A DNA stretch of 64,000 nt from Candidatus Liberibacter americanus str. Sao Paulo (GCF_000496595.1 NC_022793.1:1131202-1195201); one strand, 5' to 3'; positions 38,908 through 49,549 are shown, counted from the stretch's first letter. The notes: generated by a model from the sequence alone, not told the origin. Numbers and translations are program-made.

Positions 38908-41187
38908 GTGGATAAAATGAAATTCTCAAAAATTGAATCATATTGGCAAAATACTGTGAAAAAAAAAGTGAATATAAAACGTTCTCTACCACCTTGGCAC
39001 GAGGCATTCCTTATCTCACCCAATGTTCGTTTTACACGAACACCTGAAAACGAGATAAATCGATATCATAAAGGTTATTTATCGCAAAAATCAGAAAATA
39101 TAGAATCTGATTTTAGGAAAGATAAGGCAAAAAAATTAACGGAAGAAAGATTGAGATCATCTTGTTCTCTTGTAAATTTAAAAAATAAATTAATGATGGA
39201 TAAGAATAATGCTGTCTCCCAGCAAGAAAGAGAAAAAACTTCTTGTAAATTAAAGATTGTAAATAACGATAATTATGGCTACGAACTTAAGACAAAAAAG
39301 CAAGAATTTCAAAGCTATTTGAAAGATGAAGACGTTGAAGAAGGAAAGAAATATTCAGAGCATTCTTCTCATCAAACTAATCATAATCTCACAAATTTTA
39401 TGTGGATTTCAGACTCTGCTTTCTTTGAAGAATTAAACCCTTCTTTTCTGGTTAATGATCAAGGAAACATCATATCAAAACAATTTAGGTTATCAGAGAA
39501 TAAAAATTTTATTTCAAAAATACTTAATAAAACACCTGAATGCAGTCAAATAGAAGGATCAAAAACTGTTTGCAATACTAATAGTAATACAATGGATAAA
39601 AAACAAAGGATTGATGATAAACATTCCATTTGCCAAAAATCATTCTCTTCTGAAATAATTAATAATAATTATACCCATGAAATGTCGAAAAAAATTAAGC
39701 AAACAGAAGTAAACTATGAGCATCCTTGCATTTCTTTACTACAAGAAAAACCAAATCTTAACTTTCAAAATATAAACCATGAATATATTGAAAAAAGCGC
39801 CGGAATATTGGAAAATATACTTGAAGATTTCGGAATTAGAGGTGAAATAGTCAATGCAAATCCTGGCCCATTGGTAACACTTTATGAGTTTGAGCCTGCT
39901 CCAGGAACAAAATCATCAAGAGTGATAGGATTAGCTGATGATATTGCTCGTTCCATGTCATCATTATCAGCTCGTGTTGCCGTCATCCCAAAACGTAATG
40001 CCATCGGCATAGAATTGCCTAATGATGACAGAGAAATTGTTTATTTTCGTCAACTAATTGAATCTAAAAGTTTTTCAAATTCAAAAGCAGATTTACCTTT
40101 ATGTCTTGGAAAAACAATCGGCGGAGAGCCTGTAATAGCTGATCTTGCAAAAATGCCCCATATACTTGTAGCAGGAACTACTGGATCGGGGAAATCTGTA
40201 GCTATAAATACCATGATCATGTCATTACTATACCGCCTTCGTCCTGATGAATGTCGTATGATCATGGTGGATCCTAAAATGCTTGAACTATCAATTTATG
40301 ATGGGATCCCACATCTTTTAACTCCAGTAGTAACAGATCCTAAAAAAGCTGTTATGGCATTGAAGTGGGCAGTGCGAGAAATGGAAGAGCGTTATAAAAA
40401 AATGTCACGCCTATCTGTACGTAATATTAAGAGCTATAATGAACATATCACAATAATGAGACCTGAAAAGAAAGGAAATATTGATGATAATCAATATAAA
40501 TATAAAGAAATAAAAAATAATGATATGTCACCTATGCCTTATATTGTCATAGTTGTTGATGAAATGGCAGATCTAATGATGGTTGCAGGAAAAGAAATTG
40601 AAGGTGCTATCCAAAGATTGGCACAAATGGCACGTGCTGCAGGTATACATTTGATTATGGCAACACAGCGACCTTCAGTAGATGTTATTACTGGAACTAT
40701 TAAAGCAAACTTTCCTATCCGCATATCATTCCAAGTAACTTCAAAAATTGATAGTCGAACAATATTAGGAGAACATGGAGCAGAACAACTTCTTGGTCAG
40801 GGAGATATGCTATACATGTCTGGAGGAGGAAGGATTCAGCGTGTACATGGGCCGCTAGTATCTGATATTGAGGTTGGAAAAGTTGTCCAACATCTTAAAA
40901 CACAAGGCAACCCTCAATATCTCAACACCGTTACAGCTGATAATAATCAAGATATTTACAATACAAAAAACAACTCTAATAATATAAAAGATGGTTGTGA
41001 TCTTTATAAAAAAGCTATCGCTCTAGTAATGACTAATAAAAGATGTTCAACATCTTTTATCCAACGTCGCCTGCAAATAGGCTATAATAAAGCGGCACTA
41101 TTAGTAGAAAGGATGGAAGAAGATGGACTAGTTAGCTCTGCAGATCACGTAGGAAAAAGAAACGTTTTTTCCGATAATAATACGTGA
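38908..41187 (+). CDS. ftsK: DNA translocase FtsK, soluble form
   Basis: Hexameric DNA pump that moves chromosome ends to the division site for XerCD recombination at dif. The motor domain has Walker A (VAGTTGSGKSVAIN, near 420-433), Walker B (YIVIVVDEMADLMMVAG) and the IRISFQVTSKIDSRTILGE segment. The C-terminal gamma winged helix (SFIQRRLQIGYNKAALLVERME) is present, so KOPS recognition is likely kept. Unlike classical FtsK, the N-terminus (HEAFLISPNVRFTRTP) is hydrophilic with no membrane helices, as in a second FtsK of Rhizobiales. The start is GTG 38908 or ATG 38917. A charged linker of about 300 residues is AT-driven and poorly conserved. Confidence 0.93.
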   Translation: MDKMKFSKIESYWQNTVKKKVNIKRSLPPWHEAFLISPNVRFTRTPENEINRYHKGYLSQKSENIESDFRKDKAKKLTEERLRSSCSLVNLKNKLMMDKNNAVSQQEREKTSCKLKIVNNDNYGYELKTKKQEFQSYLKDEDVEEGKKYSEHSSHQTNHNLTNFMWISDSAFFEELNPSFLVNDQGNIISKQFRLSENKNFISKILNKTPECSQIEGSKTVCNTNSNTMDKKQRIDDKHSICQKSFSSEIINNNYTHEMSKKIKQTEVNYEHPCISLLQEKPNLNFQNINHEYIEKSAGILENILEDFGIRGEIVNANPGPLVTLYEFEPAPGTKSSRVIGLADDIARSMSSLSARVAVIPKRNAIGIELPNDDREIVYFRQLIESKSFSNSKADLPLCLGKTIGGEPVIADLAKMPHILVAGTTGSGKSVAINTMIMSLLYRLRPDECRMIMVDPKMLELSIYDGIPHLLTPVVTDPKKAVMALKWAVREMEERYKKMSRLSVRNIKSYNEHITIMRPEKKGNIDDNQYKYKEIKNNDMSPMPYIVIVVDEMADLMMVAGKEIEGAIQRLAQMARAAGIHLIMATQRPSVDVITGTIKANFPIRISFQVTSKIDSRTILGEHGAEQLLGQGDMLYMSGGGRIQRVHGPLVSDIEVGKVVQHLKTQGNPQYLNTVTADNNQDIYNTKNNSNNIKDGCDLYKKAIALVMTNKRCSTSFIQRRLQIGYNKAALLVERMEEDGLVSSADHVGKRNVFSDNNT

Positions 41188-41302
41188 ATGTAATTTTTGG
41201 GAAATATTGAATATGTATATTTATATATTAACTAATCATAGCATATATCATATAATGAACAAATTAAATCTAATAATGATTGAAAATAGACATCATTATT
41301 TA

Positions 41303-42304
41303 TCATAAGCGCTTGAAACATACATCAGTGCTATAGTCAAATCCAAATGAATCCCAAGTTTTAGCCATATGATCTGATAATGGAGCTGTAATTTGTAGTC
41401 TGCCGCCTGACGGATGAGGGAAATCTATATAACGGGCATGAAGATATAGATGATTTTTAATTTTACTTGAATAATCACCTATAGAATTATTTATATAATA
41501 TTTTTTATCTCCTACAATAGGATGTCCTATATGAAGAGCATGAACACGCAACTGATGCGTACGTCCTGTATGGGGCTGCATTTCTAACCAACAAAATTTT
41601 TCTGAACAATCAATTATTCTGAAATATGAAATTGCATGATTTGCTCCTTTTTCGCTATTATCTGCCACTTGCACATAGTCGCCTCCAATCCGGCATTTCT
41701 TTATTAACCAATTAGAAATAAAAAACTTATTCTTGTTAGGAACACCTCTAACTAGAGACCAATATATTTTCTTAACCTTACGCATTCTAAACGCTTCCGT
41801 AAGACTTTGAGCAGAAGCACGTGTACGAGCCACAATAAGTATACCTGATGTTTCTTGATCTAACCTATGGATAAGATAGGTTTTTTCTCCTTTTGATCCT
41901 AACCAATAATTCAATAGACCATCGATATGATAAGTAATCCCTGAACCACCCTGCACGGGAATGCCTGAAGGCTTATTAAACACATAAATCTCGCTATCTT
42001 CATAAATCAAAATGCTATTTAAAAATTTCGAAGCATCCAAATAATTTATGGATTGATCAATCAGGGGTTTTTTATCATTTTTTATAATTGAAGCATGAAC
42101 AATAGGTGGAATGCGAACATCTTGCCCAGCTCTTAGTCGAAAATTTGATTTAACACGCCCTCCATTCAGACGTATCTGACCAGATCGTAAAAGTTTTTGT
42201 AAATGAGCAAAGCTAATATGATGATAATGAATCATAAACCAACGATCAAAACGCATATTATCTTCATCATCATCAATTGTTATATGCTTAACATATCTCA
42301 TCAA
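41303..42304 (-). CDS. rluC: 23S rRNA pseudouridine synthase RluC
   Basis: Pseudouridine synthase of the RluA family. An N-terminal S4 RNA-binding domain (residues 17-70, RFDRWF, then LRSGQIRLNGGRVK) precedes the catalytic domain with HRLDQETSG at 146-154; Asp149 is the catalytic residue. The C-terminal HTGRTHQLRVHALHIGHPIVGDKKY is typical. The RluC name is preferred over RluD because of the gene's separate position and S4-region sequence. The 333 residues are complete. TAGGAGATTCC forms the ribosome site. Confidence 0.9.
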   Translation of the reverse strand: MMRYVKHITIDDDEDNMRFDRWFMIHYHHISFAHLQKLLRSGQIRLNGGRVKSNFRLRAGQDVRIPPIVHASIIKNDKKPLIDQSINYLDASKFLNSILIYEDSEIYVFNKPSGIPVQGGSGITYHIDGLLNYWLGSKGEKTYLIHRLDQETSGILIVARTRASAQSLTEAFRMRKVKKIYWSLVRGVPNKNKFFISNWLIKKCRIGGDYVQVADNSEKGANHAISYFRIIDCSEKFCWLEMQPHTGRTHQLRVHALHIGHPIVGDKKYYINNSIGDYSSKIKNHLYLHARYIDFPHPSGGRLQITAPLSDHMAKTWDSFGFDYSTDVCFKRL

Positions 42305-42614
42305 AGGAATCTCCTAATTCAAACAAACTGAACCATTTGAATATTTAAAAGAAAAATCTCTATAAATTAAATACCTTATTAAATTCATCGAATCCATAAT
42401 AAATATAGAATTAATAAAAAAGATATTTTATATAATCGATTTTATATATATAAGTAAAATAATGTTTTGATGTTCAATACAAGCTTAATAACATAATTTC
42501 AAATTATGACATACAACATCGTATAAAAAGCAAACTACTTGATAGATAAAATAATTTATTTTACATATATAGATATTTACGAAGCAAAGTAATAAGAAGT
42601 TATACATAATTGAT
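42305..42614. other. Divergent intergenic region, rluC/metallophosphoesterase
   Basis: Three hundred bases of AT-rich DNA with no gene-like frame and no hairpin of note. It must carry outward-facing promoters. Confidence 0.4.
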
Positions 42615-43514
42615 ATGTTTATATTAGCGCATATATCTGATCTTCATCTAACTGCTCCCCTGTATTTATATGAATTATCACCCAAAAGAATCATTGGATT
42701 GCTAAATTGGAAATTTAATAGACAAAAATACTTTGCTAATAAAATCGCTGATTTATTAATTAATGATATTGCTTTGCGTAATACAGATCATCTTGTAATA
42801 ACAGGAGATCTTGTTAATCTATCAGGTAAAAGAGAGATAGATAAATCTACAAGTTTGCTCAAAAGAGCTGGTAATCCTGATAGTATCTCAATTGTACCAG
42901 GGAACCATGATAAATATGCAAAAAGTGCACAAAAATATTCTCTAAATGCATGGAAAAATTATATCGTTGGAGATAAGCCGTATATTAAAGAAAGATTATT
43001 CCCTTATATGCGCGTGAGAGATAATATTGCTTTAATTGGATGTTCAACATCAATATTAACCCCTCCTTTTATTGCAAATGGATATTTCGGCAAGAAACAA
43101 GCTGAAGACACCTCATTACTATTAAGGCAAGCAAAGAAGGATGATCTCTTTAGGATTATTATGATGCATCATCCACCTGTTTTAGATAAAACTTCATTAC
43201 ATAATCGTCTGTTTGGCATTAAAAGATTTCAAGACATGATTAATCGAGAAGGAGCAGAATTAATACTTCACGGTCATACGCATATAAACAGCGTTCAATG
43301 GTTGCCAAATCCTAAAAACATAACACCAGTAGTTGGCGTATCATCAGCATGTCAAGCGATTAAAAGCAAAAAACAACAGGCATCATATAACCTTTTTTAT
43401 ATAGAAAAACATGAAAATAATTGGCGATTAAAAGGAGAAAGATATACTTTATTGCCTGATGCTACTGGTATGCAAGAAAAAGGTTATAATATATTTCACG
43501 ATGATTATATATAA
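42615..43514 (+). CDS. calcineurin-like metallophosphoesterase
   Basis: Two-metal phosphoesterase with the full motif set: HISDLHL at residues 5-11, GDLVN near 63, GNHDKY near 97, MMHHPP near 185 and HGHTHIN near 222. Members hydrolyse phosphodiesters such as cyclic nucleotides or lipid precursors; the substrate here is not evident. The 299 residues are complete with no signal peptide, so it is cytoplasmic. It stands upstream of rluD with a 200-base gap. Confidence 0.87.
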   Translation: MFILAHISDLHLTAPLYLYELSPKRIIGLLNWKFNRQKYFANKIADLLINDIALRNTDHLVITGDLVNLSGKREIDKSTSLLKRAGNPDSISIVPGNHDKYAKSAQKYSLNAWKNYIVGDKPYIKERLFPYMRVRDNIALIGCSTSILTPPFIANGYFGKKQAEDTSLLLRQAKKDDLFRIIMMHHPPVLDKTSLHNRLFGIKRFQDMINREGAELILHGHTHINSVQWLPNPKNITPVVGVSSACQAIKSKKQQASYNLFYIEKHENNWRLKGERYTLLPDATGMQEKGYNIFHDDYI

Positions 43515-43760
43515 AAAGTAATTTTGACGTAATAAGGATATCAATAAATTGACATCTAATGAGCATACCAGTATATAATACTGGAACTTTCTTTTAATTT
43601 ACAATATAATATGATATAATTGATTATTTTTCTATCTAAATATAATGTATTACCACATGATTAATTTTATTTCTATAAAATGAGATAGATGGATTTATGT
43701 GATTAGATTTGAGATAGATCATTGTGGAACAAATCGATTGAATTTAATTTTTTAAATATT

Positions 43761-44774
43761 ATGAAAATTATATTAGATGGCTGCACGAATAATAACATTT
43801 CATTGATAGCAGATCATGCCAGTACGGAAAGAATTGACAAGTGGCTGAACTTAAAATTAAAAGAAAAAATTTCACGCTCATATATAAAGAAACTAATCAC
43901 TAACGGCTATATAAGTGTTGACGATAAGATTGTCAGCGATCCATCACAAAAAATCGTCTTAGGAAACAAAATTTATATACGAATTCCTAAGATAAAACAA
44001 CTTAACATCCCTCAAGAATATATACCTTTAGATATAATATATGAAGATAATGATATCATAGTAATAAATAAACAAGCAGGATTAGTAGTACATCCTGCAC
44101 CAGGGAATTGGAGTGGAACTTTGGTAAATGCACTTTTATACCACTGCAAAAATAATCTATCTGGTATAAATGGAGAAGAACGCCCTGGCATCGTGCATAG
44201 ATTAGATAAAGACACAACAGGAATTATCATAGTAGCAAAGAATGATATTGCACATAGAGAACTTTCAGAACAGTTTGCAGATCATGGACTATCTCTTGGC
44301 CTCAAACGATTATATTATGCGATGGTATGGGGAACGCCATTTCCGTTATCTGGAACAATTAATGCACCATTGGGACGTTGTAGATTCAATAGATTAAGAC
44401 AAGCTGTAAAAAAAACAAATGATAAAACAGCATGTAAAGCTGTAACTCACTATCAAACAATAGAAAGCTTTAACAATAATTCAAATTGCGCTATATCCTT
44501 ATTAAAATGCCAACTGGAAACAGGAAGAACACATCAAATTCGCGTACATATGGCATATAAGGGACATCCACTAGTTGGCGATCCATTGTATGGATTAGGA
44601 TTTAAAACTAAAGAAAATCTTGTTAATTATGATACGAAAAATGCAATTAATAAACTTGCAAGACAAGCGCTACATGCGTATCATCTATCCTTCTATCATC
44701 CTCGCAATAAAGAAAGAATGATTTTTGAAGCCCCTATTCCTGAAGACATGGCCAAAATAATAAAAGTTATATAA
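43761..44774 (+). CDS. rluD: 23S rRNA pseudouridine synthase RluD
   Basis: Large-subunit pseudouridine synthase acting on helix 69. The S4 domain (TERIDKWLNLKLKEKISRSYIKK) precedes the catalytic motif HRLDKDTTG, and HQIRVHMAYKGHPLVGDPLYG is present. The frame is open to a TTG at 43722, which would add MWNKSIEFNFLNI. I prefer ATG 43761 because it starts right before the conserved region, though neither has a strong ribosome site. It precedes rpoH by 125 bases, a gene pair conserved across alphaproteobacteria. Confidence 0.93.
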   Translation: MKIILDGCTNNNISLIADHASTERIDKWLNLKLKEKISRSYIKKLITNGYISVDDKIVSDPSQKIVLGNKIYIRIPKIKQLNIPQEYIPLDIIYEDNDIIVINKQAGLVVHPAPGNWSGTLVNALLYHCKNNLSGINGEERPGIVHRLDKDTTGIIIVAKNDIAHRELSEQFADHGLSLGLKRLYYAMVWGTPFPLSGTINAPLGRCRFNRLRQAVKKTNDKTACKAVTHYQTIESFNNNSNCAISLLKCQLETGRTHQIRVHMAYKGHPLVGDPLYGLGFKTKENLVNYDTKNAINKLARQALHAYHLSFYHPRNKERMIFEAPIPEDMAKIIKVI

Positions 44775-44899
44775 AAAATTTGTATGTTATAATGATTGAT
44801 ATTTGAGAATGAAATTAGCTATACTATGAAATAGTAGTTTACTTCAAAATGTGATATAATGTAGCGATATATTTTAAATCAAGAAAAGGCAAAAATCTC

Positions 44900-45790
44900 A
44901 TGATTAATAGAAACATGACGATAATAGCAGATGGCGAAATTGGAATCAGCCGTTATATTAATGAAATAAAAAATTTTCCACTGCTAGAAAAACAAGAAGA
45001 GTATATGCTCGCTAAAAGATATATTGAGCATAGTGATTTGAATGCAGTACATAAGTTAGTTACAAGCCATCTAAGACTAGTTGTAAAAATTGCAATGGGA
45101 TATCGTGGCTATGGAATGCCTATTTCCGAAGTAATATCTGAAGGCAATGTAGGGTTGATGCAAGCAGTTAAAAAGTTCGATCCAGAACGTGGTTTTCGCC
45201 TCGCTACATATAGTATATGGTGGATCAAGGCAGCAATTCAAGAGTATATCTTACGCACATGGTCATTAGTCAAAATAGGCACAACAGCAAATCAAAAAAG
45301 ACTTTTCTTCAATTTACGTCGTTTAAAAAAACATCTTCAAGCTGTCAATGATAAAATATTAAAACCTGAACAAATTACTGCAATTGCAAATAAACTAAAT
45401 GTTTCAGAATCGGAAGTAATATCAATGAATTGCCGTTTAAGCGGAGATCAATCTCTAAATACTCTGATAAATTCCTCAGAGGAAGATTCAATCAAATGGC
45501 AAGAATGGCTTGTAGACGAACATGATAGTCAAGAACAAACTCTTATAGCAAATGAAGAATCAATAAATCGTAAAAATATGCTTATAAGCTCTATGTCAGT
45601 TTTAAATCCGCGTGAAAGAAAAATTTTTGAAGCAAGGCGCTTACGTGATAATCCTGTTACACTAGAAAATCTATCTTCCGAATTTGAAGTTAGTCGTGAA
45701 CGAATAAGACAAATAGAAGCGCGAGCATTCGAGAAAGTGCAATCGGAAATAAAAAAGCAAAAGGATCAAGCATCTCAATTTCCTAACTAA
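44900..45790 (+). CDS. rpoH: RNA polymerase sigma factor RpoH (sigma-32)
   Basis: Alternative sigma factor for heat-shock genes. Region 2 contains HLRLVVKIAMGYRGYGMP and GNVGLMQAVKKFDPERGFRLATYSIWWIKAAIQEYILRTWSLVK. The RpoH-specific QKRLFFNLRRLK follows. Region 4 ends with LSSEFEVSRERIRQIEARAFEKVQ as DNA-binding helix-turn-helix. The 296-residue size is typical. It would drive the small heat-shock gene also in this window. It is the second gene after rluD; an AT-rich gap of 125 bases may carry its own promoter. AAAGGC lies upstream of the ATG. Confidence 0.95.
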   Translation: MINRNMTIIADGEIGISRYINEIKNFPLLEKQEEYMLAKRYIEHSDLNAVHKLVTSHLRLVVKIAMGYRGYGMPISEVISEGNVGLMQAVKKFDPERGFRLATYSIWWIKAAIQEYILRTWSLVKIGTTANQKRLFFNLRRLKKHLQAVNDKILKPEQITAIANKLNVSESEVISMNCRLSGDQSLNTLINSSEEDSIKWQEWLVDEHDSQEQTLIANEESINRKNMLISSMSVLNPRERKIFEARRLRDNPVTLENLSSEFEVSRERIRQIEARAFEKVQSEIKKQKDQASQFPN

Positions 45791-45830
45791 GTACGATGAT
45801 ATAAAATAATTAATATAAATACACTCCGTA

Positions 45831-45860
45831 ATTATTATATAATAATTATTATATAATAAT
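45831..45860. repeat. AT-only palindromic repeat between convergent genes
   Basis: Two copies of ATTATTATATAATA in tandem with a spacer, each self-complementary, lie between the rpoH stop and the convergent unknown gene. It can form a cruciform or bidirectional hairpin, but pure A/T pairing is weak, so a terminator role is only possible. Confidence 0.45.
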
Positions 45861-45894
45861 TGGTTTGTAATTTATTTATTCTTTACTTGTAATT

Positions 45895-47409
45895 CTAACT
45901 GATGCTTTTCTTAGTTTGGCTTTCCCAATTAGATATTGCCATTTTAAAAATATCTGCTCCTGTACGACCCTTATCTATAGTAAGAATTATCCTTTTACCA
46001 TTACTATAGGTAATTGGAATATCCATCCAGCGGTATTCTGATAAAACTTCTGAATTATTCAAAGAATTTTTCAAGGAAATTAAATAAGAGTTTTTAGCTG
46101 TCCTAAAAATATTGGAATCAAAAAAAACACCTGGTCCTTTTTCTGTCTTTCTCATGGATATTTGTCGTAAATCTGTAATATCACCACCTTGATTTCCTTT
46201 TTCTAAAGAAAAAACAATTTCTATCAAATGAGTTGCTGCTAAAGATATATCAAAGTTTCGCTTTATAACAATTAACGCTGATAAATCACTACCTATAGTA
46301 GGTATATTGCCTTTTATCATCAGGCCTTGAGAACCTTCTTGTAAAGACCACGCTATATTCTTCGCAAAAGCCAACGGATTTCCATAACCTTTGTTGATAA
46401 ATGCTATACTTGCCCCTTCATTTCCAGCTGTTTTTTCTAACTTGCTACCCTTTGATAAACTAACAACATTATTATTAACATCTTTATCATCTACTAAAGA
46501 ATTATGAACAAAAACGTTATTAAAAGAAGGATTAGAAAGATCAGAGGCATTAGATGAATCCATATCAACTTCAGATCCATCTGCTAATAGTCTTCTAGTA
46601 ATTTTTGGAACAGTATTAGTAAGAACAGACAATTTATTTTTACTATTATTATCTAGTAATTTATTGATATAACCAATTGTATTTACTTGGCTTTTTGAAA
46701 TAGAATAGGATATTCCAATAAAACAACCCAAAAATATAAAAGATATTGCTGAATATTTTAGAATATTATTATCATATAACTTGAAAAAAAATGATAAAAA
46801 GCCATATTCCTTACTTAAAAAATATTTTTTTATAACAATAAATAAATAATTATTTATGCAGGAAAATTGTTCTAAACCAATTTTTTTTAAGACACCTTGG
46901 GTGTAATCTGCATTAATAAAAATAGATTTGTTGTTATAACTATGCTGTGAGTAACTAGAGAATCTAAAAATATTTATAAATTTGTTGTATATACTTCTTG
47001 CAATAAAACTATATGTTATACTCATATTTTTTCCAGCATATTGCTTATCTGATATAGTATTACGATTACTGATGATATCATCATTATGCGAAAAAGAAGA
47101 AACAGGCAATCGAGATGCAAGTAAAATACAATTACTGGAATTAATGCCACCGTTATCAGGAACATCTAAAGACATCTTTTGATCTGTAACACTAATAATT
47201 TTATGTTGCTTACTCTCAACCTGAAAAATAGCATTTTCTAATTTTCTCAACTGACGATCAAGTATTTCTTGTGGAGGACGTGGCTTCATCTTCTCTAGCT
47301 GTCGCGAAACAACAATCCGTGCACGATCATATACCTGAAAACGCATATCAGGAGTATTTTCAGGTAAACTATCTATAGCTCGTTTAATTACTGATACAAA
47401 ATCAACCAT
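45895..47409 (-). CDS. Conserved hypothetical membrane protein upstream region of purA pair
   Basis: A 504-residue protein of unknown function. The N-terminal 65 residues (FVSVIKRAIDSLPENTP, then RQLRKLENAIFQVES) form a predicted helical, coiled-coil-like cytoplasmic domain. A low-complexity Asn/Ser-rich linker follows, with one transmembrane helix near 235-255 (SAISFIFLGCFIGIS). After another disordered linker comes a compact C-terminal domain of about 170 residues (AFINKGYGNPLAFAKNIAWSL to ILTIDKGRTGADIFKMAI), presumably periplasmic. I recall similar proteins next to purA in Rhizobiales. Topology suggests an envelope-linked role, but no motif defines one. Confidence 0.75.
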   Translation of the reverse strand: MVDFVSVIKRAIDSLPENTPDMRFQVYDRARIVVSRQLEKMKPRPPQEILDRQLRKLENAIFQVESKQHKIISVTDQKMSLDVPDNGGINSSNCILLASRLPVSSFSHNDDIISNRNTISDKQYAGKNMSITYSFIARSIYNKFINIFRFSSYSQHSYNNKSIFINADYTQGVLKKIGLEQFSCINNYLFIVIKKYFLSKEYGFLSFFFKLYDNNILKYSAISFIFLGCFIGISYSISKSQVNTIGYINKLLDNNSKNKLSVLTNTVPKITRRLLADGSEVDMDSSNASDLSNPSFNNVFVHNSLVDDKDVNNNVVSLSKGSKLEKTAGNEGASIAFINKGYGNPLAFAKNIAWSLQEGSQGLMIKGNIPTIGSDLSALIVIKRNFDISLAATHLIEIVFSLEKGNQGGDITDLRQISMRKTEKGPGVFFDSNIFRTAKNSYLISLKNSLNNSEVLSEYRWMDIPITYSNGKRIILTIDKGRTGADIFKMAISNWESQTKKSIS

Positions 47410-47469
47410 TTATTATATTTCTATCATCTATTTTATAAATCTATCTATAATTTATATAAAAACACACCT

Positions 47470-48768
47470 CTAATTTTCAAATGGGTTAGATACAACAATA
47501 GTACTATCCCTCTCTGGTCCAACTGATATTAAAGAAACTTTAACTCCCAACACATCTTCTATTTTACTTATATAGTTAATTGCCTGTATAGGCAAATCAT
47601 TCCATCTACGAACTCCAGAAATAGATTTTTTCCAACCCTCTAATACCAAATAAATAGGCTCAAAACGAGAATTAGGGTCAAAATAATCTGGGAAAAAGTC
47701 TACTTCACGATCATCAATACGATATCCAACACAAATTTTTAATTCATCAAAACTATCTAAAACATCAAGTTTAGTCAAAGCTATACCTTTAACACCATTA
47801 ACAATAATAGAGCGACGTATTATAACTAAATCTAACCAACCACAACGACGTTGCCTTTTAGTGACAGTCCCGACTTCTTTACCAACTGTTCTCAATAAAT
47901 CACCAGTTTCGTTGGTCAATTCAGTAGGAAAAGGACCCTCGCCAACACGTGTCGTATAAGCCTTAACAATACCTATCACATACCCTAAAGAACAAGGACT
48001 AATTCCAGAACCAATTGATGCTTGTGCAGATACTGTATTTGAGGATGTAACAAAAGGATATGTTCCATGATCAATATCTAATAAAGATCCCTGAGCTCCC
48101 TCAAAAAGAATACGAGATCCTCTTCTAGATTCATTATCAAGGAAAAAACATATATTTTCCATAAAAGGAAGAATTTTTTCTCTCGCAAATGTCAATTCTC
48201 TTAATATTGTTTCATACAAAACTTCACTCTGGCCGAAAGAACGTCTTAATGCATTATGATAAAATAATATTTGATCAATCTTTGACGAAATAAAATCAAG
48301 ATCAATAAGATCCATCACCCTAACAGCACGACGACCTACTTTATCTTCATAAGCAGGACCAATCCCCTTTTGTGTAGTACCAATCTTAACACCATTACAA
48401 GTGGTAGCATTCTCCCGCAACATATCAAGATCTCTATGAACAGATAGTATTAAAGAAGCATTATTGGCAATTCGTAGATTACTTGGTGTAACATTTATAC
48501 CTTTTATTCTTAAAGATTCAAGTTCAGAAACTAAAGCATGAGGATCTATAACAACACCATTTCCTATTACAGATATCTTATCAGGACGAACTATACCTGA
48601 AGGAAGAAGAGATAACTTATACACAACATCATCAATATCTAAGGTATGACCTGCATTACTACCACCTTGAAACCTTACAATGATATCAGATTTTTTAGAT
48701 AGCCAGTCAACTACCTTACCTTTTCCCTCATCGCCCCACTGCAAACCAATTACAACTACATTTGACAT
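47470..48768 (-). CDS. purA: adenylosuccinate synthetase
   Basis: GTP-dependent synthesis of adenylosuccinate from IMP and aspartate, the first committed step to AMP. N-terminal [14 protein letters not shown] contains the catalytic Asp and Lys. NAGHTL, the IMP-binding [22 protein letters not shown] and the C-terminal GTP site TKLDVLD are intact. The 432-residue length from ATG 48768 matches the family; an upstream TTG in frame (48771) adds one residue and is unlikely. It is followed by the 504-residue unknown gene on the same strand after 60 bases. Confidence 0.96.
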   Translation of the reverse strand: MSNVVVIGLQWGDEGKGKVVDWLSKKSDIIVRFQGGSNAGHTLDIDDVVYKLSLLPSGIVRPDKISVIGNGVVIDPHALVSELESLRIKGINVTPSNLRIANNASLILSVHRDLDMLRENATTCNGVKIGTTQKGIGPAYEDKVGRRAVRVMDLIDLDFISSKIDQILFYHNALRRSFGQSEVLYETILRELTFAREKILPFMENICFFLDNESRRGSRILFEGAQGSLLDIDHGTYPFVTSSNTVSAQASIGSGISPCSLGYVIGIVKAYTTRVGEGPFPTELTNETGDLLRTVGKEVGTVTKRQRRCGWLDLVIIRRSIIVNGVKGIALTKLDVLDSFDELKICVGYRIDDREVDFFPDYFDPNSRFEPIYLVLEGWKKSISGVRRWNDLPIQAINYISKIEDVLGVKVSLISVGPERDSTIVVSNPFEN

Positions 48769-49100
48769 CAATAATCTCTTTCTTCGTTACCTTATCCAAT
48801 AAATAACTTTTACAAAGAAAATTTGTATAAAACCAGTATATTAGTTAATTAATCAAATAAAAATAAATAAATACAATAATCGAATATCAAATATTAATTA
48901 TCTAATCAAAGTCCACAACTTAACAAAAAAATAAATTCATCCCATTTCAAAATACTAAGCATAAGCAATAGATACAATTAATTTTTGATAAAGATGCACA
49001 AATGATTGTAAATATCACAAAAATTATCTATAATCATTGCCATAGACTATAAAATAACAGATGATCTCTGTAACTTGTTTTATTTTTTATAAAAATATAG
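48769..49100. other. Intergenic region between purA and tRNA-Leu
   Basis: AT-rich, no ORF supported. It serves as the divergent upstream region of purA (minus) and tRNA-Leu (plus). No clear promoter is seen. Confidence 0.45.
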
Positions 49101-49187
49101 GCGGATGTGGCGGAACTGGTAGACGCGACGGATTCAAAATCCGTTTTTGGTGACAAAGTGTCGGTTCGATTCCGACCATCCGTACCA
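49101..49187 (+). tRNA. tRNA-Leu (anticodon CAA)
   Basis: Starts GCGGATGTGGCGGAACTGGT with the class II D-arm. The anticodon loop is TTCAAAA (CAA). The long variable arm TTTTGGTGACAAAG follows, then T-arm TCGGTTCGATTCCGA. The acceptor closes with a G-T wobble at pair 1-72, and CCA is encoded. Length is 87. It reads UUG leucine codons. No other tRNA is adjacent. Confidence 0.96.
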
Positions 49188-49549
49188 ATTATTGTGAATT
49201 TTAGTTTGTATATATTTTCTATACAATAACTGGATAATTTATCATCAATTTTATATATATACATAGTGATTTGGATAAAAATATAGGAGCTGCAATGATT
49301 GCTTATGTAATTGGTATTTTAAAGCAATTAATATAATATCATTATTTAGCACAGCAATGTATCAAATAAAATAATAATCCTTATATGTAGAAAAAAATTA
49401 AAAAAGCAGATAGATAAAGATTAGGTATTTCAAATTATAATAAGATTAATTTTAAAATATAAAATATATCAAAAAATAATTATTGTTTTTCATTAATATA
49501 AAAAGATACATCTATTCGCGAATAACGCTTTATAATATAATGAAAATTA
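49188..49549. other. Intergenic region between tRNA-Leu and the atp operon
   Basis: The plus strand ends tRNA-Leu and the minus strand ends atpC. No gene is seen. A perfect 12-base palindrome TATTCGCGAATA lies at 49513-49524, 26 bases past the atpC stop. It has no loop, so it may be a chance motif, a dimeric protein site or part of the operon's 3' end. Confidence 0.45.
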
